NCBI GenBank assembly: GCA_017454355.1
Contig: JAFTDD010000073.1
Span: 1 to 64,000, forward strand
Source of the DNA: Muribaculaceae bacterium
Lineage (GTDB): Bacteria > Bacteroidota > Bacteroidia > Bacteroidales > Muribaculaceae
DNA length: 64,000 nt
Direction of reading: 5' to 3'
The notes under the pieces are model-generated. The model saw nothing but the letters and a program-made list of their open reading frames with translations, was not told where the DNA came from and ran no database searches. Both the position numbers and the translations under genes were made by a program. Below are positions 15,571 to 23,317 of this stretch, piece after piece; the first letter of the stretch is position 1; the number at the start of each line of letters is the position of its first letter.

Positions 15571-18500
15571 TCAGTCATTTGTCTGTTGTATATTGCGCGA
15601 CGAAGTCGCGTAAGAAAAAGGTTGTGTATTGCGAGACGCAGTCTCGTACCCCCTCGGCCTCATCCCCATCGAGCAGACGATCACCGGCTCGCGGCTGTCG
15701 CCGCCCTCGGCCGGCTGGCGGCACAGGTTGCCCTCGCGGCGCAGCATCAGCACGTAGTCCACAATGTCGTCGGCGCTCGCGCGGCGGCGCAGCATCTGCC
15801 CGAGCGCCAACTTGGCCGTGTCGCGCAGCTGGTAGTTATACAGGTCATCGATGGCCAGCTTCAACTCCTGCTTCCGCTCCTTGTTAAAGAACAGGTTGGT
15901 GCCGCGGCCATAGTAGTTGTCCAGCAGGTCCACAATGCGGTGGCGCGTGCTGAAGTGGCGGCCGAGCATACCGTTGCCGGTGGCTGCCGCGGCTTGCTCG
16001 TGACGGGCACGCTCCACCGCCATCGCCTGCAACTCGTGGTGGTTGGACAGCGGCTCGACGGGTGCCGTGGCGGCCGTGCACTCCAGCGCCTGCAAGATGC
16101 GCGACTGGCTCTGGCTCACCACGCGCCCCTCGCCGTCAAGCCACGTCAGCAGGTCGAAGTCATTAGCCGTGCGGACGTATGTCACCACGCCGCCGTCGCT
16201 CTCCAGCGGAACCTCCTTGGTGGAGTAAATCATATTGCTCAAAGCCGGGATAATCCGCGCCAACTCGGGGTTGGCGGCCGTGGCGTGCTTCCAGATCTGG
16301 AACGCCTGCGACGTCAGGTCCACGTCGGCGTCCTCGTCGTCGTCGAGCACACCGCTCTTCTCGTTGTACATGTCGCGCAGGTTCTGCTCGTTGCCTTCAA
16401 AAAATTTCTCATCGCTGCCCACCACTTGGGCGTTGGCGTTGATGCGCTCATTCAGCCGCTTGCGCAGTTCGATAACCGTCTCTACGCCCTCGGCCGGGAA
16501 GAAAGAGTAGCAGTCAATCCTGTCGGCAGTCTGGCCGATGCGGTCCACACGGCCCGCGCGCTGGATCAGGCGGATGATGGCCCACGGCAAGTCATAGTTC
16601 ACCACGATGTGGCTGTCCTGCAGGTTCTGGCCCTCGCTGAGCACGTCGGTGGCAACCACCACGCGCAGTTGCCGCTCGGCCGGCATGTCGCCCTTGCCGT
16701 TGCTCACCGGCGAGAAGCGCTCCACAATCGCCGTCGGGTCGTCGCTGTCGCCGGTGACAACCTCCAGCCGCTGCATGCCGCGCCGCCGGAGCTCGCGGTA
16801 AATATATTGCGCCGTGTCGCTATACTGTGTGAACACCACCACCTTGTCATCGCCGTGAGTAGAGGTGAGCAATTGCTCCAACTCGTTGAGTTTGCGGTCG
16901 TTGGCAGGCACCCACGCCCCGCAGTGCCGCAGCATCTTGAGCAGCATCTCGCAGTCGGCCAGCAACTTGGTCTTGAGAGTGCGCCTGAACAGTTGCGGAC
17001 TCAGCCACTTCACGTTGGTTTTGCCGGCAAGCATGTTGTAGTATTCACCGGCCTTCTGCCGGTAGTGCTCCAGCTCAACCGGTATCACTATCTGCTCGCC
17101 CGTGCCGTCCACGCCGCCAGTATCAAGGCCGTCGATGCGCCCCTCGCCACCCTCGTCGTCAATCACCTCGTCGGGCAGCGTGTTGTTGTCGCTCACGGGC
17201 ACCTGCAGTTTGTTGTCGAGCGCGTACACAAACACCATGTTGCGCAAGATGTGGCGGTAAATGGTCAGCAGAAACGCGAAGCCGCTACTATCGATGCGCT
17301 TGAAGAACGTGCTCTTGCAGATACCCACCATGCGGGCGCCGGCACGCGACAGATTCTCAATCGTGGCGCTCTCGAGTTTTGTCGCCTCGCTCAGGCGCGC
17401 TTCACTCACGTAGGCACTCAACCCGTAACGCGGCAACTCCAGGGCATCCATCATGGCAATCATCTCGGTGCTGTAAAGCCTGTTATACTGGTCGCCGGGC
17501 TCGGTGGTGAACTTAATGCTGTGGGGCTCGCGGTCGGGAAAATAGCTACGGCGACCGTCGGGAAACGCCAGATACTTGCGGCCGGTCGCGGCATCAGTCT
17601 CCGCATAGTTGTTCTTAATGAACGTGCGGGTGCGGCGAACAAGGAACAACTTCATCAGTTCGTTCCAGTCTTCAACCTTGTCGCTTTTCTCAAACGCCGC
17701 AATCGAGCGGATGTGAGTCACATTATCGTGGCGCTGCATAAACACGCGCTCGCCGCCAATCTCGCGGATGTAATGCTCGGGACGGATGCCCAGGTCCTGG
17801 TCGGCATCGATAAACAGCCGCAACTGGTTGCTCATGTCGCGGTAGTCCTTGTTATAGGGCGTGGCGGTGAGCAGCAACACGTTGCAGTCCTGACGGTCAA
17901 TCAGCTCCTTGATGTTGTTGTAACGCTGGCCGCTCGCGCCGTTGCGCAGGTTGTGGCTCTCGTCGATAATCACCAGCCGGTAGTAGCGCGCGTTGTCCAC
18001 ATCGATGGGCTTGGCCATCGACATGATGTCAACCTTCAGGTCATACTTGCGCGCATAGCCCTGCCACATCGTCTGCAGATTGGCCGGACAGATGATGAGC
18101 GTGCTGCTGGCAAACGTTGTCTCATAAATCTTGGCGATCGCGCACGCCGTGATGGTCTTGCCCAATCCCACCACATCGCCAATCATCGCGCCGCCGCGCT
18201 TCTCGTTGCGAAGGTGGTGGGCGGCAATCTTCACCGCCTCCTGTTGGAACGGAAACAATTCGCGGGCAAACTCCGGCGACAGCGTGAACTCCTTGATGCC
18301 GTTGCGAGCGTCCTCACATAGGTGGTAGGCCATCTTCAAATAGATGTAATAAGGTGGGATCGTCTTCTCGCTCGCCCAACTGGTGTCTATCACCTCAATC
18401 AGTTCCCGCGTGATGTCAATGCAGAAGTTGTCGTCCCAACGGTCATCAAACCATCGCGCCAACTTCAGGCCATTGTCTCGCTCGTCAATCGACGCGTCCA

Positions 18501-19047
18501 GCTCGCCGTTGCCGGTCAGCCCGCTATACGTGAGGTTGCTGCTGCCCATCAGCGTGCTCACCGGATGGGAAGCACTGTCGGGAAGGTGCATCAAGTAGAG
18601 TTTGGCGTGCAGCGGATGGCGCACGTAGAGTTTGACACACACCTTTCCGTCCTTCATCTGAGCCGACAGCCGTTGCAGCGTCACCTCGTCCTGCCTGGAG
18701 GGCAACCCCAGCAGCAACTGCCGGCGGAAGTCGGCGGCAATCTTCAGTTTCTGCTCGCGCGCGAAGTTGCTATCTACCGTATGGTCGCGGCCATCGTAGA
18801 GCCACCGCGTCAGCTCATCTTGTGGCTGGTGCATCCCAATCAGCAGGCGGCACACGCGGTGCACGCGTTCGCCACGCTCGTCAACCCAGTCACCGGGCAG
18901 CGCCTCCACCTCATTCATCACCAAGTTCCATCCGCGCAGGTTGAAGTACCCCACGCAGAAGTCAACTCGTTTCACACCGTTCTCCGAAATAAAATTCTTC
19001 AGGCCAACGGAAAATTGCTGCTCGATGTTATCGTATATCAGAGCCAT
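15571..19047 (-). CDS. PLD-nuclease / SNF2-type helicase fusion, restriction-like subunit
   Basis: An 1158-residue protein. The N-terminal region has a phospholipase D-like half site (HAKLYLM near 144, then LMGSSNLTYSGL and an acidic residue), as in PLD-family nucleases. An SF2/SNF2 helicase follows: GDVVGLGKT (Walker A, about 292), IIDESHNLRN (Walker B, about 363), LLTATPYNKD (motif III), ATDVLSEGQNLQ (motif V) and QRAGRVDRIGQ (motif VI, about 836). A long C-terminal region ends in about 24 residues translated from two REP palindromes. With the following methylase it forms a two-gene restriction-modification-like operon. The components recall DISARM and BREX, but no drmA, drmB, pglZ or brxC homologue is nearby. 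DNA cleavage is inferred from the domain. Confidence 0.85.
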   Translation of the reverse strand: MALIYDNIEQQFSVGLKNFISENGVKRVDFCVGYFNLRGWNLVMNEVEALPGDWVDERGERVHRVCRLLIGMHQPQDELTRWLYDGRDHTVDSNFAREQKLKIAADFRRQLLLGLPSRQDEVTLQRLSAQMKDGKVCVKLYVRHPLHAKLYLMHLPDSASHPVSTLMGSSNLTYSGLTGNGELDASIDERDNGLKLARWFDDRWDDNFCIDITRELIEVIDTSWASEKTIPPYYIYLKMAYHLCEDARNGIKEFTLSPEFARELFPFQQEAVKIAAHHLRNEKRGGAMIGDVVGLGKTITACAIAKIYETTFASSTLIICPANLQTMWQGYARKYDLKVDIMSMAKPIDVDNARYYRLVIIDESHNLRNGASGQRYNNIKELIDRQDCNVLLLTATPYNKDYRDMSNQLRLFIDADQDLGIRPEHYIREIGGERVFMQRHDNVTHIRSIAAFEKSDKVEDWNELMKLFLVRRTRTFIKNNYAETDAATGRKYLAFPDGRRSYFPDREPHSIKFTTEPGDQYNRLYSTEMIAMMDALELPRYGLSAYVSEARLSEATKLESATIENLSRAGARMVGICKSTFFKRIDSSGFAFLLTIYRHILRNMVFVYALDNKLQVPVSDNNTLPDEVIDDEGGEGRIDGLDTGGVDGTGEQIVIPVELEHYRQKAGEYYNMLAGKTNVKWLSPQLFRRTLKTKLLADCEMLLKMLRHCGAWVPANDRKLNELEQLLTSTHGDDKVVVFTQYSDTAQYIYRELRRRGMQRLEVVTGDSDDPTAIVERFSPVSNGKGDMPAERQLRVVVATDVLSEGQNLQDSHIVVNYDLPWAIIRLIQRAGRVDRIGQTADRIDCYSFFPAEGVETVIELRKRLNERINANAQVVGSDEKFFEGNEQNLRDMYNEKSGVLDDDEDADVDLTSQAFQIWKHATAANPELARIIPALSNMIYSTKEVPLESDGGVVTYVRTANDFDLLTWLDGEGRVVSQSQSRILQALECTAATAPVEPLSNHHELQAMAVERARHEQAAAATGNGMLGRHFSTRHRIVDLLDNYYGRGTNLFFNKERKQELKLAIDDLYNYQLRDTAKLALGQMLRRRASADDIVDYVLMLRREGNLCRQPAEGGDSREPVIVCSMGMRPRGYETASRNTQPFSYATSSRNIQQTND
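15585..15648 (+). repeat. REP pair at the 3' end of the helicase gene
   Basis: Two direct REPs, 15585-15612 (CGCGAC stem, GAA loop) and 15621-15648 (CGAGAC/GTCTCG variant, GCA loop), about 36 bp apart. Both lie inside the helicase frame and form its last codons. Confidence 0.8.
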
Positions 19048-19097
19048 AGATGTTCTTGGCTGGCTGCGGCTCCAACAACCGGTTTTCAGATACTACA

Positions 19098-19139
19098 CAA
19101 AAAAAGCGTGAGAGCCATTTATCGCTGCCCGTTCACGCT
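19098..19139 (-). terminator. Terminator of the 6S-like RNA
   Basis: On the minus strand AGCGTGA (19139-19133) pairs with TCACGCT (19111-19105), followed by a run of seven T. It lies only about 50 bp before the helicase start codon. Confidence 0.65.
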
Positions 19140-19320
19140 CTTAGAGGCCGTAGGAAAAGCCCGTTATCACCAAAACGGACAACGTAGACCTCACGCGGAT
19201 ATGCAGAAACATTCCCGTACCATAACGATACGAGAAGGTGCAATGCACACCTCATGAGCATCTATCGTTGCCTTGTCTTTGGGTGATTCTAAAGAGTTTC
19301 CTACGTTCCTAAGAGCCAAA
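19098..19320 (-). ncRNA. ssrS: Probable 6S RNA
   Basis: A region of about 220 nt with no ORF folds on the minus strand into the rod shape of 6S RNA. The closing stem is GCUCUUAG with CUAAGAGC, then CGUAGGAAA with UUUCCUACG. A large central bubble of about 8-9 nt per side follows, then AUCACC with GGUGAU, CAACG with CGUUG, and UAGA/CUCA with UGAG/UCUA. An apical part has two small hairpins (GGUG...CACC and CGUA...UACG). A terminator ends it. 6S RNA binds the RNA polymerase housekeeping-sigma holoenzyme as an open-promoter mimic. I recall an Rfam Bacteroidales-1 motif of similar description, which is an alternative name to test. The 5' end is approximate. Confidence 0.62.
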
Positions 19321-19762
19321 GAACAAAGCGTCAATAAACGCTTTTTAGTTTATTATGTCAGTGTGGGGGCGGCATGAGAAATCATTTTCGGGAATTTTCG
19401 TGATGCTTAACCCTCACGCCACAAAATTACGAAAATTTTTCCAACTCCCCAAAATTTATTTTCTCTTCTTGATGCAAACCGAGCTTCGGGTGACCGTTTG
19501 ACGTTGACAGCCACTCCGTTTCCTTCTATTTTACCCTAATAGGATACACAACCCATGTCCATCCTCTGCCGGCTATCGCCGGTCAGAGTGATTGGACATT
19601 GGGTTGTGATATATTGAGTCCGCTGTAAAAAGAGAATAGCCTCATACCGCAAGTTTTTTTAACATAAATATTCATTAATCGTAGTCGCACAGTTGATATT
19701 TTGAATAAATCTTAATGGATAATTAATGGATATTCATGTTTAAAAATAATTCGCGAGCTATA
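19321..19762. other. Intergenic region with a strong 60-nt hairpin
   Basis: No gene is seen. A small palindrome (AAAGCGT...ACGCTTT, 19325-19345) lies beside the 6S-like RNA. At 19547-19608 a long hairpin is formed by CACAACCCATGTCCA and TGGACATTGGGTTGTG, with an inner stem CTCTG/CCGGC...GCCGG/CAGAG closed by a CTATC-type loop. No T-run follows on either strand, so it is not an obvious terminator. Confidence 0.55.
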
Positions 19763-20974
19763 TTAGTTACTCAAGAAGAGGCAGGCGTCGCCGTAGCTGA
19801 GGAAGCGGTAGCCGCCGGCCAGGGCGTGGTCGTAAACGGGCCGCCAGTTGTCCTCGCCGATAAAGGCGCTCACCAGCAGCAGCAGCGTGCTCTGCGGCTG
19901 GTGGAAGTTGGTAATCATACCACTGACGATGCGGTAGCGGAAGCCCGGCGCAATCATCAGTTGCGTGCTGGCCACAAGGTGGTCGAGGCCGTTACTGTCC
20001 AGATGGTCGACGAGGCGCTGCAACGCTTCGCGCGTCGACAAGTCGGGCTGCTCAACGTAAGGTGCCCACTGCGGCACCTCTTGCTGCGCCGCGTGCAGGT
20101 AGTAGAGGCTCTCGAGGGTGCGCACGCTGGTGGTGCCCACGGCGATGACCGGCCGCGTGGTGGTGGCGAGTTCGGCAATGAGGTCACGCGGCACGCTGAT
20201 TAACTCGTGGTGCATCGGATGGTCGCCGATATTCTCGCTCTTGACGGGTTGGAAGGTGCCGGCACCCACATGCAACGTCACCTCGCGCCGCTCGATACCC
20301 CGACGGTCAATCTCATCGAGCAACTCCGGCGTGAAGTGCAGGCCGGCCGTTGGCGCGGCCACGCTGCCGTTGATGCGCGAATAGACGGTCTGATAGTCGA
20401 CCGCATCGGTTGGCTCGGTGTCACGGTTGAGGTATGGCGGAATGGGAATCTTGCCAACGGCCTCAATGAGCGTGGCAAAGGAGACTGACGGGTCGTCCCA
20501 CTCGAATGTCACGTGCCATGAGCCACCGTCGCGCGGCACATTGTCGCGCGTGGCGCGCATGGTCACCGTACGGCCGTCGGCCAGAGTGACCGCCTGCGAG
20601 AGGGCACCCTGCTTCCACCGCTTGCTGTTGCCCACCAGGCACAGCCAAGTGCAACGCGCCGTGGACTGGAACATCATGGCGTAGTCACGAGGCTCGACAG
20701 GCTCGAGACAGAAGATTTCAATGGCGCTGCCGGTATCTTTGTGCAGGCGCACCCGCGCGTTAATCACACGCGTGTTGTTGTAGATGAGCAGCGCGCCGGG
20801 CGGCAGCAGGTCCGGCACCTCGGCAAAGGTGTGGTCGCTGATGCGGCCTTCGGCGTCACGCAGCAGCAGTTTGCATTTCTCGCGCTCGGCCAGCGGGTGC
20901 CGCGCGATGCGCTCATCGGGCAGCGGATAGTCGTAGTCGCTGATGCGTATCTGCTTTACGTTATCTAAAATCAT
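19763..20974 (-). CDS. queA: S-adenosylmethionine:tRNA ribosyltransferase-isomerase
   Basis: A 403-residue protein of the QueA family, which transfers the ribosyl part of SAM to 7-aminomethyl-deazaguanine in tRNA to give epoxyqueuosine. The ATG at 20972-20974 is chosen because it opens the conserved start (RISDYDYPLPDERIARHPL). The frame continues upstream only as a shadow of menA. Family sequence is clear throughout: LLIYNNTRVINARV, TAGLHFTPELLDEI, HVGAGTFQPV, and the C-terminal MITNFHQPQSTLLLLVSAF. It is slightly longer than the E. coli enzyme. Its start overlaps the menA stop by 4 bp (ATGA), so translation is probably coupled. Confidence 0.95.
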   Translation of the reverse strand: MILDNVKQIRISDYDYPLPDERIARHPLAEREKCKLLLRDAEGRISDHTFAEVPDLLPPGALLIYNNTRVINARVRLHKDTGSAIEIFCLEPVEPRDYAMMFQSTARCTWLCLVGNSKRWKQGALSQAVTLADGRTVTMRATRDNVPRDGGSWHVTFEWDDPSVSFATLIEAVGKIPIPPYLNRDTEPTDAVDYQTVYSRINGSVAAPTAGLHFTPELLDEIDRRGIERREVTLHVGAGTFQPVKSENIGDHPMHHELISVPRDLIAELATTTRPVIAVGTTSVRTLESLYYLHAAQQEVPQWAPYVEQPDLSTREALQRLVDHLDSNGLDHLVASTQLMIAPGFRYRIVSGMITNFHQPQSTLLLLVSAFIGEDNWRPVYDHALAGGYRFLSYGDACLFLSN

Positions 20975-21867
20975 ATTGCTATCAGGAAGATGGTGAGGGC
21001 AACGGTAAAGGTAGCCATGAGGCTTGCTGTCATGCCCAGCAGTGGGTTGAGGGCACGTCCGTCGCGATGTGTGAGTTGCCACCAGAGGGCGGTGTGGCAG
21101 ATGAGGTAGAAGGCCGGCACAGCGAGCATTGCCGCCGGCAAGCGCGGCCACAAGGCGGCGCCGAGCCATAGCGGGGTGAGCAGCGCGATGGCCATATAGC
21201 CGTTGATGAGATAGGCCGCGGCGGCCGGTTGACGGCCGAAAATCACCACGCTGGTGCGTTTGCCGGCCACGCGGTCGTCCTCCACGTCGCGGTAGTTGTT
21301 CACCAGCAGGACGTTCACTCCCATCAGGCCGATAGTCATCGAGGCCAGCATCACAATCGGCTCCCAAAGGCGGCCGGTGATAACATAGTAGGTGAGGTTG
21401 ACCGGCACGAGCCCAAAGAAGACAAACACCATCGCCTCGCCCAAGCCGTGGTAACTGAGCGGCCACGGACCGGCGCTGTAAGCCAGCGCGGCAAGCACGA
21501 TAACGATGCCCACCGGCAACAGCCACCACTCGCCATAAGGCAGCAGGCAGCAGCCGGTGACGGCGGCCAGAGTGATGACGGCACAGGTGGCGATGAGTAG
21601 CGCGCGCGGCGAGATGTCGCCCTCGGTGACGCCGCGACGCGGCCCCACACGGCCCGCGCGGTCGGCGCCGTTGAGCCAGTCAAAATATTCGTTGGCCATA
21701 TTGCTGGCCACCTGAGCCAGCACAGCAAACGCCAGGCACAACAATGCCGGCGCCCAACGCATGCGGGTCTGCCACCACGCGATGGCGATAGCCATCACCA
21801 CGCCGGCAACGCTCACCGGCAACGTGCGCAGCCGCATCGTTTCCAACCACACCTTAATTGAATTCAT
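20971..21867 (-). CDS. menA: 1,4-dihydroxy-2-naphthoate polyprenyltransferase
   Basis: A UbiA-family membrane enzyme of about 298 residues that prenylates dihydroxynaphthoate in menaquinone synthesis. Both Asp-rich prenyltransferase motifs are visible: NEYFDWLNGADRAGR (first loop) and NNYRDVEDD (second loop), with about eight hydrophobic segments. I prefer the ATG at 21867 (MNSIKVWLETMRLRTLPVS). An in-frame ATG seven codons earlier (21888) is built entirely from the AATTCATAATGC repeat. Menaquinone is the respiratory quinone of Bacteroidales. The gene lies between rsmD and queA in a same-strand run. Confidence 0.92.
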   Translation of the reverse strand: MNSIKVWLETMRLRTLPVSVAGVVMAIAIAWWQTRMRWAPALLCLAFAVLAQVASNMANEYFDWLNGADRAGRVGPRRGVTEGDISPRALLIATCAVITLAAVTGCCLLPYGEWWLLPVGIVIVLAALAYSAGPWPLSYHGLGEAMVFVFFGLVPVNLTYYVITGRLWEPIVMLASMTIGLMGVNVLLVNNYRDVEDDRVAGKRTSVVIFGRQPAAAAYLINGYMAIALLTPLWLGAALWPRLPAAMLAVPAFYLICHTALWWQLTHRDGRALNPLLGMTASLMATFTVALTIFLIAI

Positions 21868-21893
21868 AATGCATAATTCATAATTCATAATTA
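21862..21893. repeat. AATTCATAATGC intergenic repeat
   Basis: Tandem and inverted AATTCATAATG/CATAATTC units between rsmD and menA. The same repeat occurs at 441-478, 617-655, 32207-32236 (before gldM) and 55627-55656 (before the PEP-synthase-like gene). It always lies just upstream of a start codon and can supply spurious ATGs. Confidence 0.7.
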
Positions 21894-22469
21894 TTGTCCT
21901 ATTTCTCCTATCTCTCCTATCTCTCCTATTTCTCCTATGGCCTCGAAGAACGAGAAGTTGACTTTGCCGTAGTTGCGGTGGCGCGTCCAGCCGGGCACTT
22001 GCTCGAAGTTGTAGTCCCTCGGATGCTCAACGATAACGAGCGTGCCGGGGTGCACCATGCCGCTCGAGAGGATGGTTTGCGGCAGTGTGGCCAGTTGCGG
22101 CAAGTCGTAGGGAGGGTCGGCAAACACGAGGTCAAACGGCTCGTGGCATGTGGCGATAAAGCGAAACACATCGCCCTTGACCACGTGCACGGCGGGCTCT
22201 TGCAGTTGCTGGACCACACTGCCGATAAAGCGTGCCTGCACCGTGGCCTTCTCCACGGCGGTGACGCTCGCCGCGCCGCGCGAAACCAGTTCCAGCGAGA
22301 TAGCCCCTGTGCCGGCAAACAGGTCAGCGCAGCGCAGGCCCTCCAGGTCCACCATGCCCGTCAAGAGATTGAAAAGCCCCTCGCGTGCCATGTCGGTGGT
22401 GGGGCGCGCAGTGATGTTATGTGGCACGTCAAAACGGCGACGGCCGTATTTTCCGCTGATTATTCGCAT
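21891..22469 (-). CDS. rsmD: 16S rRNA (guanine(966)-N2)-methyltransferase
   Basis: A 192-residue SAM-dependent methylase. The family start MRIISGKYGRRRF is present, followed by ARPTTDMAREGLFNLL, the SAM-binding motif LRCADLFAGTGAISLEL and the catalytic FADPPYDLP. The last 15 residues are a GEI repeat encoded by a 9-bp tandem repeat (21898-21938) and look like an accidental extension beyond the normal end. The start overlaps the upstream DUF3822 gene by 10 bp, a common pairing in Bacteroidetes. Confidence 0.93.
   Translation of the reverse strand: MRIISGKYGRRRFDVPHNITARPTTDMAREGLFNLLTGMVDLEGLRCADLFAGTGAISLELVSRGAASVTAVEKATVQARFIGSVVQQLQEPAVHVVKGDVFRFIATCHEPFDLVFADPPYDLPQLATLPQTILSSGMVHPGTLVIVEHPRDYNFEQVPGWTRHRNYGKVNFSFFEAIGEIGEIGEIGEIGQ
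21898..21938. repeat. 9-bp tandem repeat in the rsmD 3' end
   Basis: Units of CCTATTTCT/CCTATCTCT start every 9 bp (21898, 21907, 21916, 21925, 21934). Because 9 bp is three codons the repeat stays in frame and reads as Gly-Glu-Ile. Confidence 0.85.
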
Positions 22470-23317
22470 TGGCTGAGCAGGATTAGGTCAAACGGTGCCA
22501 ACGCGGCGTCGTGGCCCAGCCGCAGCGCGGCGGCCGGGTAGATTGCCGGCATGACGTACTTGACATAACGGCGCAGGCTCGCCGTTAGTTCCTCGCGGTG
22601 CTCGCGGCGACCGGTGAGTTGGATTTCGTCAACTTGCTGGTCAAGTTCGAGGCTCTGCCACACGTGCAGGGCAAAGTAAGCCGCATCGTCCAGATTGGTG
22701 AACGGGTAGGTGTTGGCCATAAGCAGTTCGCCGCGACGATACACCACCACGTCCATCGCGTTCTCGTGCAGGTTGAGGAACATACGCGAGATGCCACTGC
22801 CACTGTTCAGGCGGTAGTAGTGCTCACACAACGGGTAAAGGTGGTGACACACTTGCGGCGTGTTGAAGGTCCTGTCGAGGAAACTCCGCAGCCCTTTGGG
22901 CATCTCAAAGGCGATCACCTGGCCACATCGCGGCATGCGGCACACGACTGCCTCGGTGTCGGCAGCGCTCTCCGGATAAGCCACGGCGAGCAGACGAGAG
23001 GCCTGGTCATCGGTCGTGTCGGGAGGCAGCACCACAAAGTGCTGTGCGGCGACAAGCACCCTCACGCGCTTGTAGTCGTCAAGCAGCACCGGGTTGTCAT
23101 AGACTGCATTCTCGATGGCCTTCACTCTCTCATGGTCAGGGAGGGGCGCAACGCCGCTGCCGGAACCGACGGCGATGGAGCCCACGTGCATCGACTCGCC
23201 GGCGGCATCGGTATAGAGCATAAAGTCGATGCCCGTCGGCAGCAAACTCAATTCCAACGTCCACAGTTCGGGACGCTGAACCTTGATGTGCTCGGTGGTG
23301 TCTGACAAATTGCTCAT
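22460..23317 (-). CDS. DUF3822 family protein
   Basis: A 285-residue protein of the Bacteroidetes-specific DUF3822 family, usually found next to rsmD as here. It begins with ELWTLELSLLPTGIDFMLY-like sequence. A central stretch (SGISRMFLNLHENAMDVVVYRRGELL) and a following WQSLELDQQVDEIQLTG fit an actin-like ATPase-type fold, but no catalytic motif is clear. No signal peptide or membrane segment. Its start overlaps the stop of the mltD-like gene by 4 bp. Function unknown. Confidence 0.75.
   Translation of the reverse strand: MSNLSDTTEHIKVQRPELWTLELSLLPTGIDFMLYTDAAGESMHVGSIAVGSGSGVAPLPDHERVKAIENAVYDNPVLLDDYKRVRVLVAAQHFVVLPPDTTDDQASRLLAVAYPESAADTEAVVCRMPRCGQVIAFEMPKGLRSFLDRTFNTPQVCHHLYPLCEHYYRLNSGSGISRMFLNLHENAMDVVVYRRGELLMANTYPFTNLDDAAYFALHVWQSLELDQQVDEIQLTGRREHREELTASLRRYVKYVMPAIYPAAALRLGHDAALAPFDLILLSQCE

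Noticed and set aside
15586..18321. Long plus-strand open frame of 911 codons opposite the helicase gene
   Set aside because: It is a GC-rich antisense shadow. The minus strand has full PLD and helicase motifs, and the plus frame has no recognisable domain and a composition rich in Val, His and Leu.
20975..21529. N-terminal extension of queA to 588 residues
   Set aside because: The upstream part is the shadow of menA. The family start is at 20974.
21867..21888. menA start at 21888
   Set aside because: The seven extra codons come from an intergenic repeat that also occurs where no gene begins.
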